The position numbers and the translations under genes are program-made. A stretch of DNA of 36,760 nucleotides from Actinomycetes bacterium (GTDB taxonomy: Bacteria; Planctomycetota; Phycisphaerae; JAACET01): the NCBI GenBank assembly GCA_030614915.1, contig JAUXAG010000023.1, forward strand, positions 1-36,760. The letters run 5' to 3'. Below the pieces are notes generated by a model that was not told the DNA's origin, searched no databases, and saw only the letters and a program-made list of their open reading frames with translations. Position 1 is the first letter of the stretch, and each line of letters starts with the position of its first letter. Shown in pieces: positions 16,281-23,726 of the stretch.

Positions 16281-17300
16281 TCAGCGATTTCTTCTAGAAA
16301 TTGATCTAAGACCTTTTTGTTTCCTTCGTAAAGACACGGCGCCCCAGGTCAGGAAAAACACGACTCCCAAGGTCAGGAAAAGTAGCAAACCCGACGGTTC
16401 GGGGACGTAATACACACCGATGCTATTTCCCACACATCGTTCTGTCGTTAGAGTACTCCAACCCCCACTCCCGCGGGGACTATTGAGAAGCTCACACTTG
16501 TCCGAGCCAGAAGCATCGGGGTCCCACCAGGCCATCGTCGTCGAGCCCCCACCGTCCATGTTGATCCCGTTATAAGCCCCGAAGTATTTCAACCATGATC
16601 CCAGTTCCTGAGTCGTAGACCCTTCGCTGTCCGGCTGCCGCCCGTCGATGGTCGTGAAATACACGTATCGGCTGTTCTGGGAAAGCCCCGTGCCGGTCCG
16701 AGGATGAAGATCGTCCCCGCTAGGCAATGGGTTCCCTTCGCTCAGGCAAAAGCCAAAGCCACTGACCGCCGTCTGCACATTGCTGATATTATAGAGCTCC
16801 GCAGTTATGGCCATACTAATGGTCCCGTTTTTCTCGAAAATCAGAGATGGTCTTAGGGAGCCTCTCGAGACCAGTATGCCTTCCGATACAGCCAAACCGC
16901 CCACATCCACCACGGTTTCCAGGTTCCATTCGCTCGGAATCCACGGATTCCAGAAATCGGCGTTAATGGCCACTACCAACTTCTTATCGGTTGCCTGAGA
17001 TTCACGGATGAAGTCGCGAGTTATCTCCCGCTGGACTTCCGTGCGGGTCGACATCCAGGGCTTGTATCGCGGGGTGGTATAGAAGCTCAGGTCCGGCGTC
17101 GCGGTATCGATCTGCATGGTATTGATGACCATTTTGCGCGGACTGCTAACAGTAACCTCCACATGCTTGATTCCCGGATAAAGCTCTACCGCCCCGCTCC
17201 AATTATGGGTCCCGACCTGGCCGTAAGTAAGGCAAGGCAGGAGCAGGGAAAGAATCAAGGCCCTTACTAATAAAGCAAAGCTGGCTCGTAATGGTCTCAT
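16281..17300 (-). CDS. Phosphodiester glycosidase (NAGPA) domain protein with PEP-CTERM tail
   Basis: A 339-residue exported protein. The signal peptide is FALLVRALILSLLLPCLTYG at residues 8-27. Most of the chain is an NAGPA (PF09992-type) domain, the fold of the enzyme that removes the GlcNAc cap from phosphodiester-linked sugars. The hallmark is FGAYNGINMDGGGSTTMAWW near residue 240-258, along with KKLVVAINADFWNPW. The C-terminus reads VPEPSGLLLFLTLG, then a hydrophobic helix and SLRRKQK, a PEP-CTERM sorting signal. The protein would therefore be anchored or released on the surface by an exosortase/archaeosortase system, which is not in this window. A ribosome-binding site AAAGG precedes ATG 17300. 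It sits between the two DUF4838 paralogues in the same orientation and may act on the same glycan. Confidence 0.92.
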   Translation of the reverse strand: MRPLRASFALLVRALILSLLLPCLTYGQVGTHNWSGAVELYPGIKHVEVTVSSPRKMVINTMQIDTATPDLSFYTTPRYKPWMSTRTEVQREITRDFIRESQATDKKLVVAINADFWNPWIPSEWNLETVVDVGGLAVSEGILVSRGSLRPSLIFEKNGTISMAITAELYNISNVQTAVSGFGFCLSEGNPLPSGDDLHPRTGTGLSQNSRYVYFTTIDGRQPDSEGSTTQELGSWLKYFGAYNGINMDGGGSTTMAWWDPDASGSDKCELLNSPRGSGGWSTLTTERCVGNSIGVYYVPEPSGLLLFLTLGVVFFLTWGAVSLRRKQKGLRSISRRNR

Positions 17301-17347
17301 CGTTGACTACCTTTCATATTCTTCTTAGCCTACATTTCCCATCTATG

Positions 17348-17465
17348 TTGTTTCCTAGACACCATCTAGGAGGCGATTTCATTGTCATCGTTCAGGTCCA
17401 TCGAGCAGGAGGCGTCCAAGGTGCGTTTCCCCTACGTCGATGACATACAGTCCGCCCGGGTCAGC
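17348..17465 (-). pseudogene. Decayed PKD/PEP-CTERM-encoding tail of the distal DUF4838 gene
   Basis: Directly downstream of the stop of the 842-residue DUF4838 gene the DNA still aligns with the PKD-coding region of its paralogue (14140-14270). Compared with the paralogue, the Trp codon TGG after GTPxAP is TGA (17466-17468). Further on, two bases are deleted in the GAAGCGCTTACC region and about 19 bases are lost around the codons for YLWDLDD. A Tyr codon in GVYE is also a TAG. No PEP-CTERM sequence follows. Translation through here is not possible, so this is a relic. The rest of the gap holds only the upstream region of the phosphodiester glycosidase. Confidence 0.85.
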
Positions 17466-19994
17466 TCAAGGCGCGGCAGGCGTGCCAGCCGGGTTAATAA
17501 TTTGCTCCGTCCTACCCCAGCACTCGATTACGTCGTTGACACGACGGATCACCTCTGGGGATTCGGCCGCAGCCATTTGTTTGGCCTTATCAAGCAGCCT
17601 TCTGATCGTTTTTACGACCGGTGCTGTATATACGTTCTGAGCCGACAGCATACCCCACCAGCCAGGGCCGTGATACGGAGAGTCCTCCAAGGCCGTGGCG
17701 CATTCGAGGTAGAAGGAAAGCATCGGTTCGGAGGCATTTCCAAAAAGCCGCTGGGTGGCTGGCCGCAAGATCTGCTCAGCCGTAAGGTCCGGATTCCACA
17801 TGCCCTTGGAGGCGACATAGGCCAGCGGCCAGCGGATCGGCGCGTCCGCCGGTACCTCTGATTGATCGCCCTGATAATACATATATCTGATGCCTTCATC
17901 TCTGTAAAACCGCAGATCACGCAATGCCGCATCGCCCGGCACATAGGGGACATTTACCCATCCGCCGAAGCTGGGCAGATAGTATTCGTAGATACCGCTA
18001 AGGTCCACGCCCGTTGCCTGCCAGCCATCAAGCCACACCTTCCAGCCCGCCTTGCCGGCGGCACCTGCTTGACAGGACGGATCGTCCACCGAATGGACTG
18101 GACAAGTCTGGTCAACCAGCCACACCTCTACGCCGGGATCGGCCTGCACGCCCTGCGGCGGCGTATGCGTACCGAGGTAAGCCAAAAATGCTACGTCCTT
18201 GTCCGGATGGGTCTGACGCAAGCCGGCGGCCACGATATTGGCAAAGGCCAGGTTCTGTCCGCTGATATTGTTCCCCAATTGGCTGCAGGGGACGCACTCG
18301 CAGAACCCCAAGCCGTCATTGGCCGTCAGGCTGAACATTACCTGGGACGAGTCGTTGTCAAAATGGGCACGAGCAAGGTCGATAGCTCTGGCCTGAACCT
18401 CCGCATTGGAAAGGCATATCTGCGAAGTCTGCCGAACACCGTTGACCAGGGCGTACCATTCGGGGTTGCTAGCAAAGAACTGACTCGCTGGGTACATCTG
18501 GTAGTAATTATGATCAAGATGAAACCGTGTGCCGCCGTTGCCCCAAGAAGGTCCGTCAAAGTCGGGATGGCTACCGCCGTGGGGGTGCTGAAAAAAGAAA
18601 GTTGAGCGAGCTTCGAAGGCAGGCGAGGTGTCGATATTAATATTGCCGACAGCCAGCTGGTTATGCTGCGCCACAACATGCCAATTCGGGTCCGGGCCAT
18701 AGAATTCGGTTCCCAGCTCCGCCAGAAACATGTCTATAGCGTATCTTGTGCCTTTATAAGCAGGATGAGGGCCCAACCGAGCATCATTGCCCGCGATCAC
18801 AAGATCATTGCCGACTCTTTTGACCACGACTCGTTGATCCCCCGGGTAGCTCTGGACAATGTCGATGCCCACGGTTTGAGCTGCCTGATACCCGAGCAGA
18901 ATGCGCGGGGAGCCTTCTGGGACTTGCGATAGGTGAGCAATGGGCAAAGAAACGCCTGTCATTCGCTCGAGGTAATCTCGAAGCCTCTTTGCGCCCGCAA
19001 AAGCAGCTGGCTCGTACTCATGTGTGATTGTTATACGGGCCTTGCCGTCACTGACAAGGACGAGCTCATTCGCTAAGGTCATAGTGACCGGCTTGGCCAT
19101 AATGGCTGGCCCGGACGCATACTCCATCTCGAAGTTATCCAGGAGCATCGACGCATCCGTACTGTTTATCGCCATTCCTGCAAAACCGCCGCTCAGCGCA
19201 GGGCCGTTGGGGCCGGGGGTATCGATGGTGCCATCATAGGTATGGGCTAGCCTGCCAAGTACAGGCCCGCCGATCTCCGTGACCGTGAAGGTAACAGTAG
19301 TCTCGTCGTAGGCGGCCTTGTAGTGGGCCTCGAGCAGAAGTTCGTACCAGGTATCTGATTTGAAACCGGGAAGTTTGTTTCCTGGGGCAGCCGTAAGAGA
19401 CATGTGTATACCGGTATTTGAATTGACTATCGCCCCCCGGTACATGTTTTTGCCGCCATGCGAGCTGACATCGGGCACATTCTGAGCATTGAGGAACACA
19501 CCGGCATGCTGAACGTTATGCCAGCTGGTTCCCAGCTTGATAAAATCTGCTTGTACTCTTACGTATGGTTCACCCGCGTGAGCTTTAACACTAGCCCAGG
19601 ACCCATCGTAAGTTGGCTGAACAGCCTTGACCACTTCGTGCGCGACACCCGAAATAGTTACCGTAGTTTTCTCTACAGGACCCCTGCTGGCTTTCACCCA
19701 GTTGAGCTCACCCGCAAAGCTGTCCAGGTCCTGTCCGTCCGTATAACTGTTGAAGTTATCCGTGTAGTCCGCTCCAACGCCCTGTCCGGCAACAGTCAAA
19801 AATAAGACTTGAGAAAATATCATTAACAAGAACATCGTTCGCATGGGTCGCGTTAGTTTCCAACGTCGGCGGCTTACCATTGATACTTGTAATGGTTCAG
19901 CGTGGATTGGGCGCAGGCCCAGTTCCGCTAAACAACTGATTCGTCCGACCGCCGGGGGGTTCTTCGTATTCCGAGCGTGGATTTTCTGAAGCAT
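17466..19994 (-). CDS. DUF4838 exported protein with N-terminal LamG-like domain; C-terminus truncated
   Basis: An 842-residue paralogue of the 13911-16016 product, and longer at the N-terminus. After an extended leader and signal segment (TMFLLMIFSQVLFLTVAG) comes a 190-residue beta-rich domain of concanavalin-like/LamG type (DNFNSYTDGQDLDSF, VRVQADFIKLGTSWHNV, TFTVTEIGGPVLGRLAHTYD, SMLLDNFEMEYASG). It is followed by the glucuronidase-N-like fold (RLRDYLERMTGVSLPIA) and the DUF4838 core (STFFFQHPHGG, VMFSLTANDGLGFCECVPC, YEYYLPSFGGW). The chain ends at INPAGTPAAP with a TGA where the paralogue has Trp, so the PKD-like segment and PEP-CTERM tail are lost. It could be secreted but not sorted by the exosortase system. 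The ribosome-binding sequence AGGAGAGAG before ATG 19994 matches the paralogue's leader. Confidence 0.88.
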   Translation of the reverse strand: MLQKIHARNTKNPPAVGRISCLAELGLRPIHAEPLQVSMVSRRRWKLTRPMRTMFLLMIFSQVLFLTVAGQGVGADYTDNFNSYTDGQDLDSFAGELNWVKASRGPVEKTTVTISGVAHEVVKAVQPTYDGSWASVKAHAGEPYVRVQADFIKLGTSWHNVQHAGVFLNAQNVPDVSSHGGKNMYRGAIVNSNTGIHMSLTAAPGNKLPGFKSDTWYELLLEAHYKAAYDETTVTFTVTEIGGPVLGRLAHTYDGTIDTPGPNGPALSGGFAGMAINSTDASMLLDNFEMEYASGPAIMAKPVTMTLANELVLVSDGKARITITHEYEPAAFAGAKRLRDYLERMTGVSLPIAHLSQVPEGSPRILLGYQAAQTVGIDIVQSYPGDQRVVVKRVGNDLVIAGNDARLGPHPAYKGTRYAIDMFLAELGTEFYGPDPNWHVVAQHNQLAVGNINIDTSPAFEARSTFFFQHPHGGSHPDFDGPSWGNGGTRFHLDHNYYQMYPASQFFASNPEWYALVNGVRQTSQICLSNAEVQARAIDLARAHFDNDSSQVMFSLTANDGLGFCECVPCSQLGNNISGQNLAFANIVAAGLRQTHPDKDVAFLAYLGTHTPPQGVQADPGVEVWLVDQTCPVHSVDDPSCQAGAAGKAGWKVWLDGWQATGVDLSGIYEYYLPSFGGWVNVPYVPGDAALRDLRFYRDEGIRYMYYQGDQSEVPADAPIRWPLAYVASKGMWNPDLTAEQILRPATQRLFGNASEPMLSFYLECATALEDSPYHGPGWWGMLSAQNVYTAPVVKTIRRLLDKAKQMAAAESPEVIRRVNDVIECWGRTEQIINPAGTPAAP

Positions 19995-20165
19995 GGACTC
20001 TCTCTCCTCAGCTTACCCCCAGTCGCTGAATACTCTCCAGTCCAATAAGATAGCAGAAAGGGGGAGGTAAGTCAAGGGTTTTTTTGGAACATTGGAATAA
20101 ATGTCAGAAAATCTGGCCTATACGGGTTTGTAGGCTCAAATTTGGCCAAGCTGCGTCCGGATAAG

Positions 20166-20204
20166 CGCAAAAAGGGGCCAACCTTGATAGCCAGCCCCTT
20201 TGAT
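20166..20204 (-). terminator. Rho-independent terminator of the flavodoxin gene
   Basis: Read on the minus strand, AAAGGGGC and GCCCCTTT form an 8-bp stem (20194-20201 with 20171-20178) followed directly by TTTTT. It starts about 50 bases after the stop at 20252. A second hairpin with near-identical arms is found at 21010-21039, so this looks like a recurring terminator type. Confidence 0.75.
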
Positions 20205-20251
20205 CATCAATAGTAATACTATTCGAACAGTTCAGCCCGCCCGCCTGCGCC

Positions 20252-20737
20252 TCAGCAGGGCCACAGTTCCTGGACTTTTCTCGCCACATTCAGCCCTAAT
20301 TGTTCGCAGCGTTCAGCATCGAAGCCCTCCGGTGCCTTGGCCGAAACCGCTCCGAAATGGGTCGGCACAGGGTTAGTAACACCACCAGTATAGATAATCA
20401 TTCCCCGTATCAACATGCCCGCAATAAGGGTGAACTCAGTGAACTCGTATCCGCCGCCGCCCTTCCAGTTTGCCGACGCAAAGGGGGCCCCCAATTTACC
20501 CTCCAAGTTGACCGAAATAGTATCCATTAGCTTTTTCATCTGCCAACTTGTCGTGCCGTAGTAGGTGGGTGAGCCGAACAGGACAGCCCTGGACTGCTGG
20601 ATGTATTCAGTATTGAGGGCATCGACGGACATTGTCATTGCTTCGCATCCGGCCTTTTTGACTCCCTCAGCCACCAGTTCAGCCATCTTGCTCGTGTTGC
20701 CTGTTTCAGAATGGTAAATTATCGAGACCCTGTTCAT
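20252..20737 (-). CDS. Flavodoxin family protein
   Basis: A 161-residue FMN-binding protein of the flavodoxin/WrbA-like superfamily. The N-terminal RVSIIYHSETGNTSKMAELV is the phosphate-binding loop (S/T-x-T-G-N-T), and AVLFGSPTYYGTTSWQMK and the later FASANWKGGGGYEFTEFTL are the other FMN loops. The pattern resembles the flavodoxin-like NAD(P)H:quinone oxidoreductase subgroup more than classical short electron-carrier flavodoxins. The frame extends upstream to 20854, but ATG 20737 has a GGAGGT ribosome-binding site seven bases away and fits the family, so it was chosen. A strong terminator follows. The leader contains complex inverted repeats. It is probably a single-gene unit for redox transfer in the cytoplasm. 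Confidence 0.9.
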   Translation of the reverse strand: MNRVSIIYHSETGNTSKMAELVAEGVKKAGCEAMTMSVDALNTEYIQQSRAVLFGSPTYYGTTSWQMKKLMDTISVNLEGKLGAPFASANWKGGGGYEFTEFTLIAGMLIRGMIIYTGGVTNPVPTHFGAVSAKAPEGFDAERCEQLGLNVARKVQELWPC

Positions 20738-20851
20738 AGCAGACCTCCGTAAACCGAGATTTCCCGTGTAACTTTCTGCCCACGACCGTGGCGGGCTCTT
20801 TTCTCTGATGTTATCTGATTTTCGGGCTCTGACAAGCTTGATATTCGAAGC

Positions 20852-20938
20852 CATCCCAAAACCCCAATTTCTGCTGTGAACGGCCCTTTCACTAACGTGA
20901 AATTGCTCGTTCTCGCCACGAAAGCAGGTTTTGGGATG
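20852..20938 (-). repeat. 87-bp nested inverted-repeat element in the flavodoxin leader
   Basis: Perfect 12-bp outer arms CATCCCAAAACC (20852-20863) and GGTTTTGGGATG (20927-20938) enclose inner arms CAATTTC (20865-20871) and GAAATTG (20899-20905). Inside, GTGAA (20876-20880) can pair with TTCAC (20888-20892), or TTTCAC (20887-20892) can pair with GTGAAA (20897-20902), so the two inner hairpins compete. It lies 115-200 bases ahead of the flavodoxin start. It may be a small mobile element or a structured leader. No other feature was recognised in the 328-base gap except a terminator-like hairpin at 21010-21039. Confidence 0.55.
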
Positions 20939-21009
20939 ACTTGTAGTGACGCGCCCTGGAATGTACTCATTGCCTCGCCATCTTTGCCAAGATAACGCTG
21001 CCCATAGCG

Positions 21010-21039
21010 AAAGGGCCAGCTATGTAAGCCGGCCCCTTT
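21010..21039 (-). terminator. Terminator-like hairpin behind the orphan PEP-CTERM tail
   Basis: The minus strand reads AAAGGGGCCGGC, a 7-base loop and GCTGGCCCTTT, pairing with one bulged base. It strongly resembles the terminator at 20166-20204 in arm sequence and size but lacks a T run. It follows the stop of the PEP-CTERM relic at 21066 by about 27 bases, so it probably belonged to that gene. Confidence 0.5.
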
Positions 21040-21065
21040 GATGGATAGCAGAGGTTCTAAGCAAC

Positions 21066-21167
21066 TCAGGCAGAACGTCTACGCCTCAGGAAAGCCAAGC
21101 CACCCAGAAGCAGCAGGGCCAGCGTGGCGGGTTCGGGGACTTCGGCGAACGCTAGCTCTCGTCGCCG
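21066..21167 (-). pseudogene. Orphan PEP-CTERM sorting tail (gene relic)
   Basis: On the minus strand, codons 21143-21066 encode FAEVPEPATLALLLLGG, then LAFLRRRRSA and a TGA stop. This is a complete PEP-CTERM signal: Pro-Glu-Pro, a hydrophobic helix and an Arg cluster. Upstream the frame meets a TAA at 21168-ish (ATC GAA TAA), and no protein body of matching size is present, so it is the 3' end of a deleted exported-protein gene. A terminator-like hairpin remains behind it. It may be a recombination remnant from the same expansion that made the DUF4838/NAGPA cluster. Confidence 0.8.
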
Positions 21168-21225
21168 TTATTCGATGATCTTGGCGAAGAGTAATACGGA
21201 AATTAGACGCTGATTCACCCTTCGC

Positions 21226-21302
21226 AGTCCTCCCGAGCAGTAGGGAGGGGCGATGGATTATTGTTGGTTTTCTCGGCCGACGATGCGGTAATTTTGCCTG
21301 AT
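21226..21302 (-). pseudogene. Relic of a diguanylate cyclase 3' end with its hairpin
   Basis: This stretch aligns with the last codons and trailer of the diguanylate cyclase gene (22335-22400). On the minus strand it encodes a GK..IVGRENQQ-like end with a stop at 21258-21260, corresponding to GKNLIYIVGRENHQ and the stop at 22365-22367. The trailer hairpin is also conserved: CCTCCC and GGGAGG at 21229-21234 and 21243-21248 here, against 22336-22341 and 22350-22355. The remainder of the gene is missing. It therefore looks like a partial duplication, or the remains of a second cyclase gene. Confidence 0.7.
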
Positions 21303-21376
21303 TGCAGCAATTTTCTCATGTCATAACGCACGAGTGGAGTTCCTTTCTACAGCCTAACGTTGCCACTGGGGCCAGC

Positions 21377-21979
21377 CTATTGAACGTCGTCTCCGGCAGG
21401 CTTGTTGGGCAACGGTACTTTCCGCCACACGCATTTTCTCTCATTCGATATCGACCCATGGTTGAGGATGTCGATAAGCAGGTTGCTGATTACGACAACA
21501 GAAAGTGCATGAATGGGGCTGAACTTGACATGCTGGTGCATTAAAACATTGCGGAGGCCTTTGAACATGCCGGAGATGAGCAGCCGGATTCCATCTTGCT
21601 CGTTCCTGTCGCTCTGGCTGCTCAGATCGTTTATCTTGATGATGGGCTCTCTTGGATACATCTGTTCCTTTTTGTCGTATTCGAACGATAGCACATCATC
21701 AACAAGTTGGCTGCCGTAGTTTTCAGTCTTTCCGAGTCGTTTCAGCTCCATTTCTATAGATATCAGAGCCGCGCGGGCGGCATCTGGATACGCTGCCTTT
21801 CGGAATAGGGCGAGGGCCTCAGTCAGCCTGCCGTCACCTTCGTAAAGTGACAGTAGAGCATTGCAGAGCTGCTGCCAGTGTGCTCCCAACACACCGCATC
21901 CCGGGCAGTAGTTGAACTCTGCTTGGGTAACTTCAACCTCCATCCCACACTCCTCACATTTGAAGGTACCCTTGCTCAT
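21377..21979 (-). CDS. Zinc-ribbon protein with TIGR02391/HEPN-like C-terminal domain
   Basis: A 200-residue protein in two parts. Residues 8-28 hold a zinc ribbon with Cys8, Cys11, Cys25 and Cys28 (KCEECGMEVEV...NYCPGCG). From about residue 85 the chain resembles the TIGR02391/Ymh family of uncharacterised proteins, with an acidic-helical part, IIKINDLSSQSDRNEQDGIRLLISGMFKGLRN spread over 113-144, and the RNVLMH motif at 143-148. R-N-x3-H is the HEPN-type RNase signature, and this family commonly carries it. The frame continues to a TTG at 22036, but ATG 21979 puts the zinc ribbon at the N-terminus and is preferred; no strong ribosome-binding site is seen for either. A defence or abortive-infection role is possible but unproven. 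It stands as a single gene between relics and the cyclase. Confidence 0.7.
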   Translation of the reverse strand: MSKGTFKCEECGMEVEVTQAEFNYCPGCGVLGAHWQQLCNALLSLYEGDGRLTEALALFRKAAYPDAARAALISIEMELKRLGKTENYGSQLVDDVLSFEYDKKEQMYPREPIIKINDLSSQSDRNEQDGIRLLISGMFKGLRNVLMHQHVKFSPIHALSVVVISNLLIDILNHGSISNERKCVWRKVPLPNKPAGDDVQ

Positions 21980-22335
21980 GGTTATCGATTCGTATCTTTG
22001 CCCAACAATGTTCAGGCCGATCCGCTTTCTGAACAACTGATTCGTCCATATGATGCTGACTGGAATCTAGCCATCCAAATCCCAAAAGAAAAGGAAAAAA
22101 GGTATTTTTAGCCGCATCCCCAAGCCAAGGCCCATCCCTGTCAGACATTTTCACCGGTCCCAATCACCTCGACCTATCTGGCAACAGCAGGCGTAATAGT
22201 CGGGTTCGCGATAATGATGACCCTGGACGTGGCGCTGGGCTAAATAGTCTCGCAAATGGCTCTTAACTCAAGAATTTCTCGATTGTTCGAAGAGGAGAGA
22301 TTACTGCTAAAGCAGTGATAAGCCGCGGTCGTCCT

Positions 22336-22355
22336 CCTCCCGACCAGTAGGGAGG
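22336..22355 (-). terminator. Terminator-like hairpin after the diguanylate cyclase gene
   Basis: CCTCCC and GGGAGG form a perfect 6-bp stem with an 8-base loop, nine bases after the stop at 22365. There is no T run, so it could be a Rho-dependent or RNA-stability element. Its close copy at 21229-21248 is part of the duplicated relic. The remaining 22037-22335 region contains a short CTGCTAAAGCAG palindrome at 22306-22317 and no gene that could be recognised. Confidence 0.4.
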
Positions 22356-22364
22356 GGTGCTGGA

Positions 22365-23714
22365 TTATTGGTGGTTTTCTCGTCCGACGATGTAGATGAG
22401 GTTTTTGCCGCTGGCCTTGGCCTGCAATAGAGCGTCGTCGGCCCGGGCAAAGAGATCGTCCACGCTTGCAGCATCCCAGGGGAAACTGGCCAATCCGCCA
22501 CTGATGGTCAGGGTGCCCCTGGCGTCGGGGCCCAGGCACTTGTAATCGTGGGCGTTGACGGTGCGGCGGAAACGCTCGCTGAGAGAAAAGGCGGTCTCGG
22601 GGTGTCGCGAATTTGGCTGACGCCGCTTTCCGGCGTCCCAGAAGATCATAACGAATTCGTCACCGCCGAAACGGCCCACTAAGTCGTGCTCTCGTGAGCA
22701 GCGTCGCATAAGGTCGGCGGTCTCGCGGAGGACCTCGTCTCCGGTGGCGTGGCCGTAGGTGTCGTTGTAGCGCTTGAAGTCGTCCACGTCAAAGAGCAAA
22801 ACGGTTACTTCAAAACGCTCGTCACGGGCCCTGGCCAAGACCTGCTCGGTGAACTCATAGACGTAACGGCGATTGTAGAGGCCGGTGAGCTCATCAGTGA
22901 CGGCTAACTTCTGCAGGGCTGCAGTTTCTCGAGAGATGTCCAGGAGGGGCGCGAGGAGCTGAGCTATCCGAGGGAGCAGGTGCGGGAGAGTCTGGGAGTC
23001 GGGCTGTCCGGACTTTGGCGGGCCCAGACGAATCAACAACTTTCCACCGTGGGCTAACTGTGCGGTATGCTCGGCCTGGACTTTGGCAGGTGCGCGGGCG
23101 GGGGGCTGTTGATCAATCAATTGTAACTGGACCCACTTGGCGGCGAGTTTTTCGGCCAATAATCCTTCGGCCCGGGTTAGTAGAACTTCGGTTGGTGCTC
23201 GGCCGGCCCGGAGCAACTCCTCGCACAAGTCGTAAGCGTCGGGAACAATCTGCAGGGCCTGATCCGGGGCAGCAGACGGTTGGACTTCTTGAAGGGGGGC
23301 TTGGACGGCCGGGGGAGGCTGTGTCTGAGCAGCGGCGGTCGTGCTGGATAGTTGGCCATTGAGTGCCCGCATGAATTCGTCGCGGGTAATCGGTTCAATA
23401 AGATAATCATCGGCTCCGGCGGCCAGTGCCCGGCGAGCCAAGGGCTCATGTATGGGCTTGCAGGAGAGGATGATCTTGACCTTGGAGTCAGTGGCCCGCA
23501 GGGCGCCGACGGCCAGGCTGCTTTGGTCGGCTGTGCCGGCGATACCGCCGAGGACCAACTGGTACTTATTGGCCGAGGCCTCAGCGATGGCCTCCATCCA
23601 GGTTGGGACGCTCTTGATGCGTCCGGCGAACAGCTCGGCCAGCCAGCCGAGCAGACGGGCATCGGCAGCGACAATTAAAACCGGCAAGGGATTTTTGGAC
23701 TCGTTGGGGCTCAC
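22365..23714 (-). CDS. GGDEF diguanylate cyclase with degenerate receiver domain
   Basis: A 449-residue signalling protein. Residues 10-120 look like a CheY-type receiver (PVLIVAADARLLGWL, IILSCKPIHEP, AAGADDYLIEPITRDEF) but the phosphoacceptor region reads YQLVLGGIAG, without Asp, so it is a pseudo-receiver. A Pro/Gln-rich linker and a poorly defined middle region lead to a GGDEF domain at about 270-440. The active motif GRFGGDEF is intact at 350-354, preceded by REHD at 341-344, five residues before it, which is the canonical RxxD product-inhibition site. It should make cyclic-di-GMP and be feedback inhibited. It overlaps nothing and lies 12 bases after the gene for a smaller receiver-like protein, so the two are probably co-transcribed and may work together. 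Confidence 0.9.
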   Translation of the reverse strand: MSPNESKNPLPVLIVAADARLLGWLAELFAGRIKSVPTWMEAIAEASANKYQLVLGGIAGTADQSSLAVGALRATDSKVKIILSCKPIHEPLARRALAAGADDYLIEPITRDEFMRALNGQLSSTTAAAQTQPPPAVQAPLQEVQPSAAPDQALQIVPDAYDLCEELLRAGRAPTEVLLTRAEGLLAEKLAAKWVQLQLIDQQPPARAPAKVQAEHTAQLAHGGKLLIRLGPPKSGQPDSQTLPHLLPRIAQLLAPLLDISRETAALQKLAVTDELTGLYNRRYVYEFTEQVLARARDERFEVTVLLFDVDDFKRYNDTYGHATGDEVLRETADLMRRCSREHDLVGRFGGDEFVMIFWDAGKRRQPNSRHPETAFSLSERFRRTVNAHDYKCLGPDARGTLTISGGLASFPWDAASVDDLFARADDALLQAKASGKNLIYIVGRENHQ

Positions 23715-23726
23715 TTTTGAGACTCT

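Noticed and set aside
19995-20165. Possible small gene between the distal DUF4838 and flavodoxin genes
   Set aside because: No start with ribosome-binding site and no open frame of useful length; the stretch is best read as an upstream region and the tail of the terminator.
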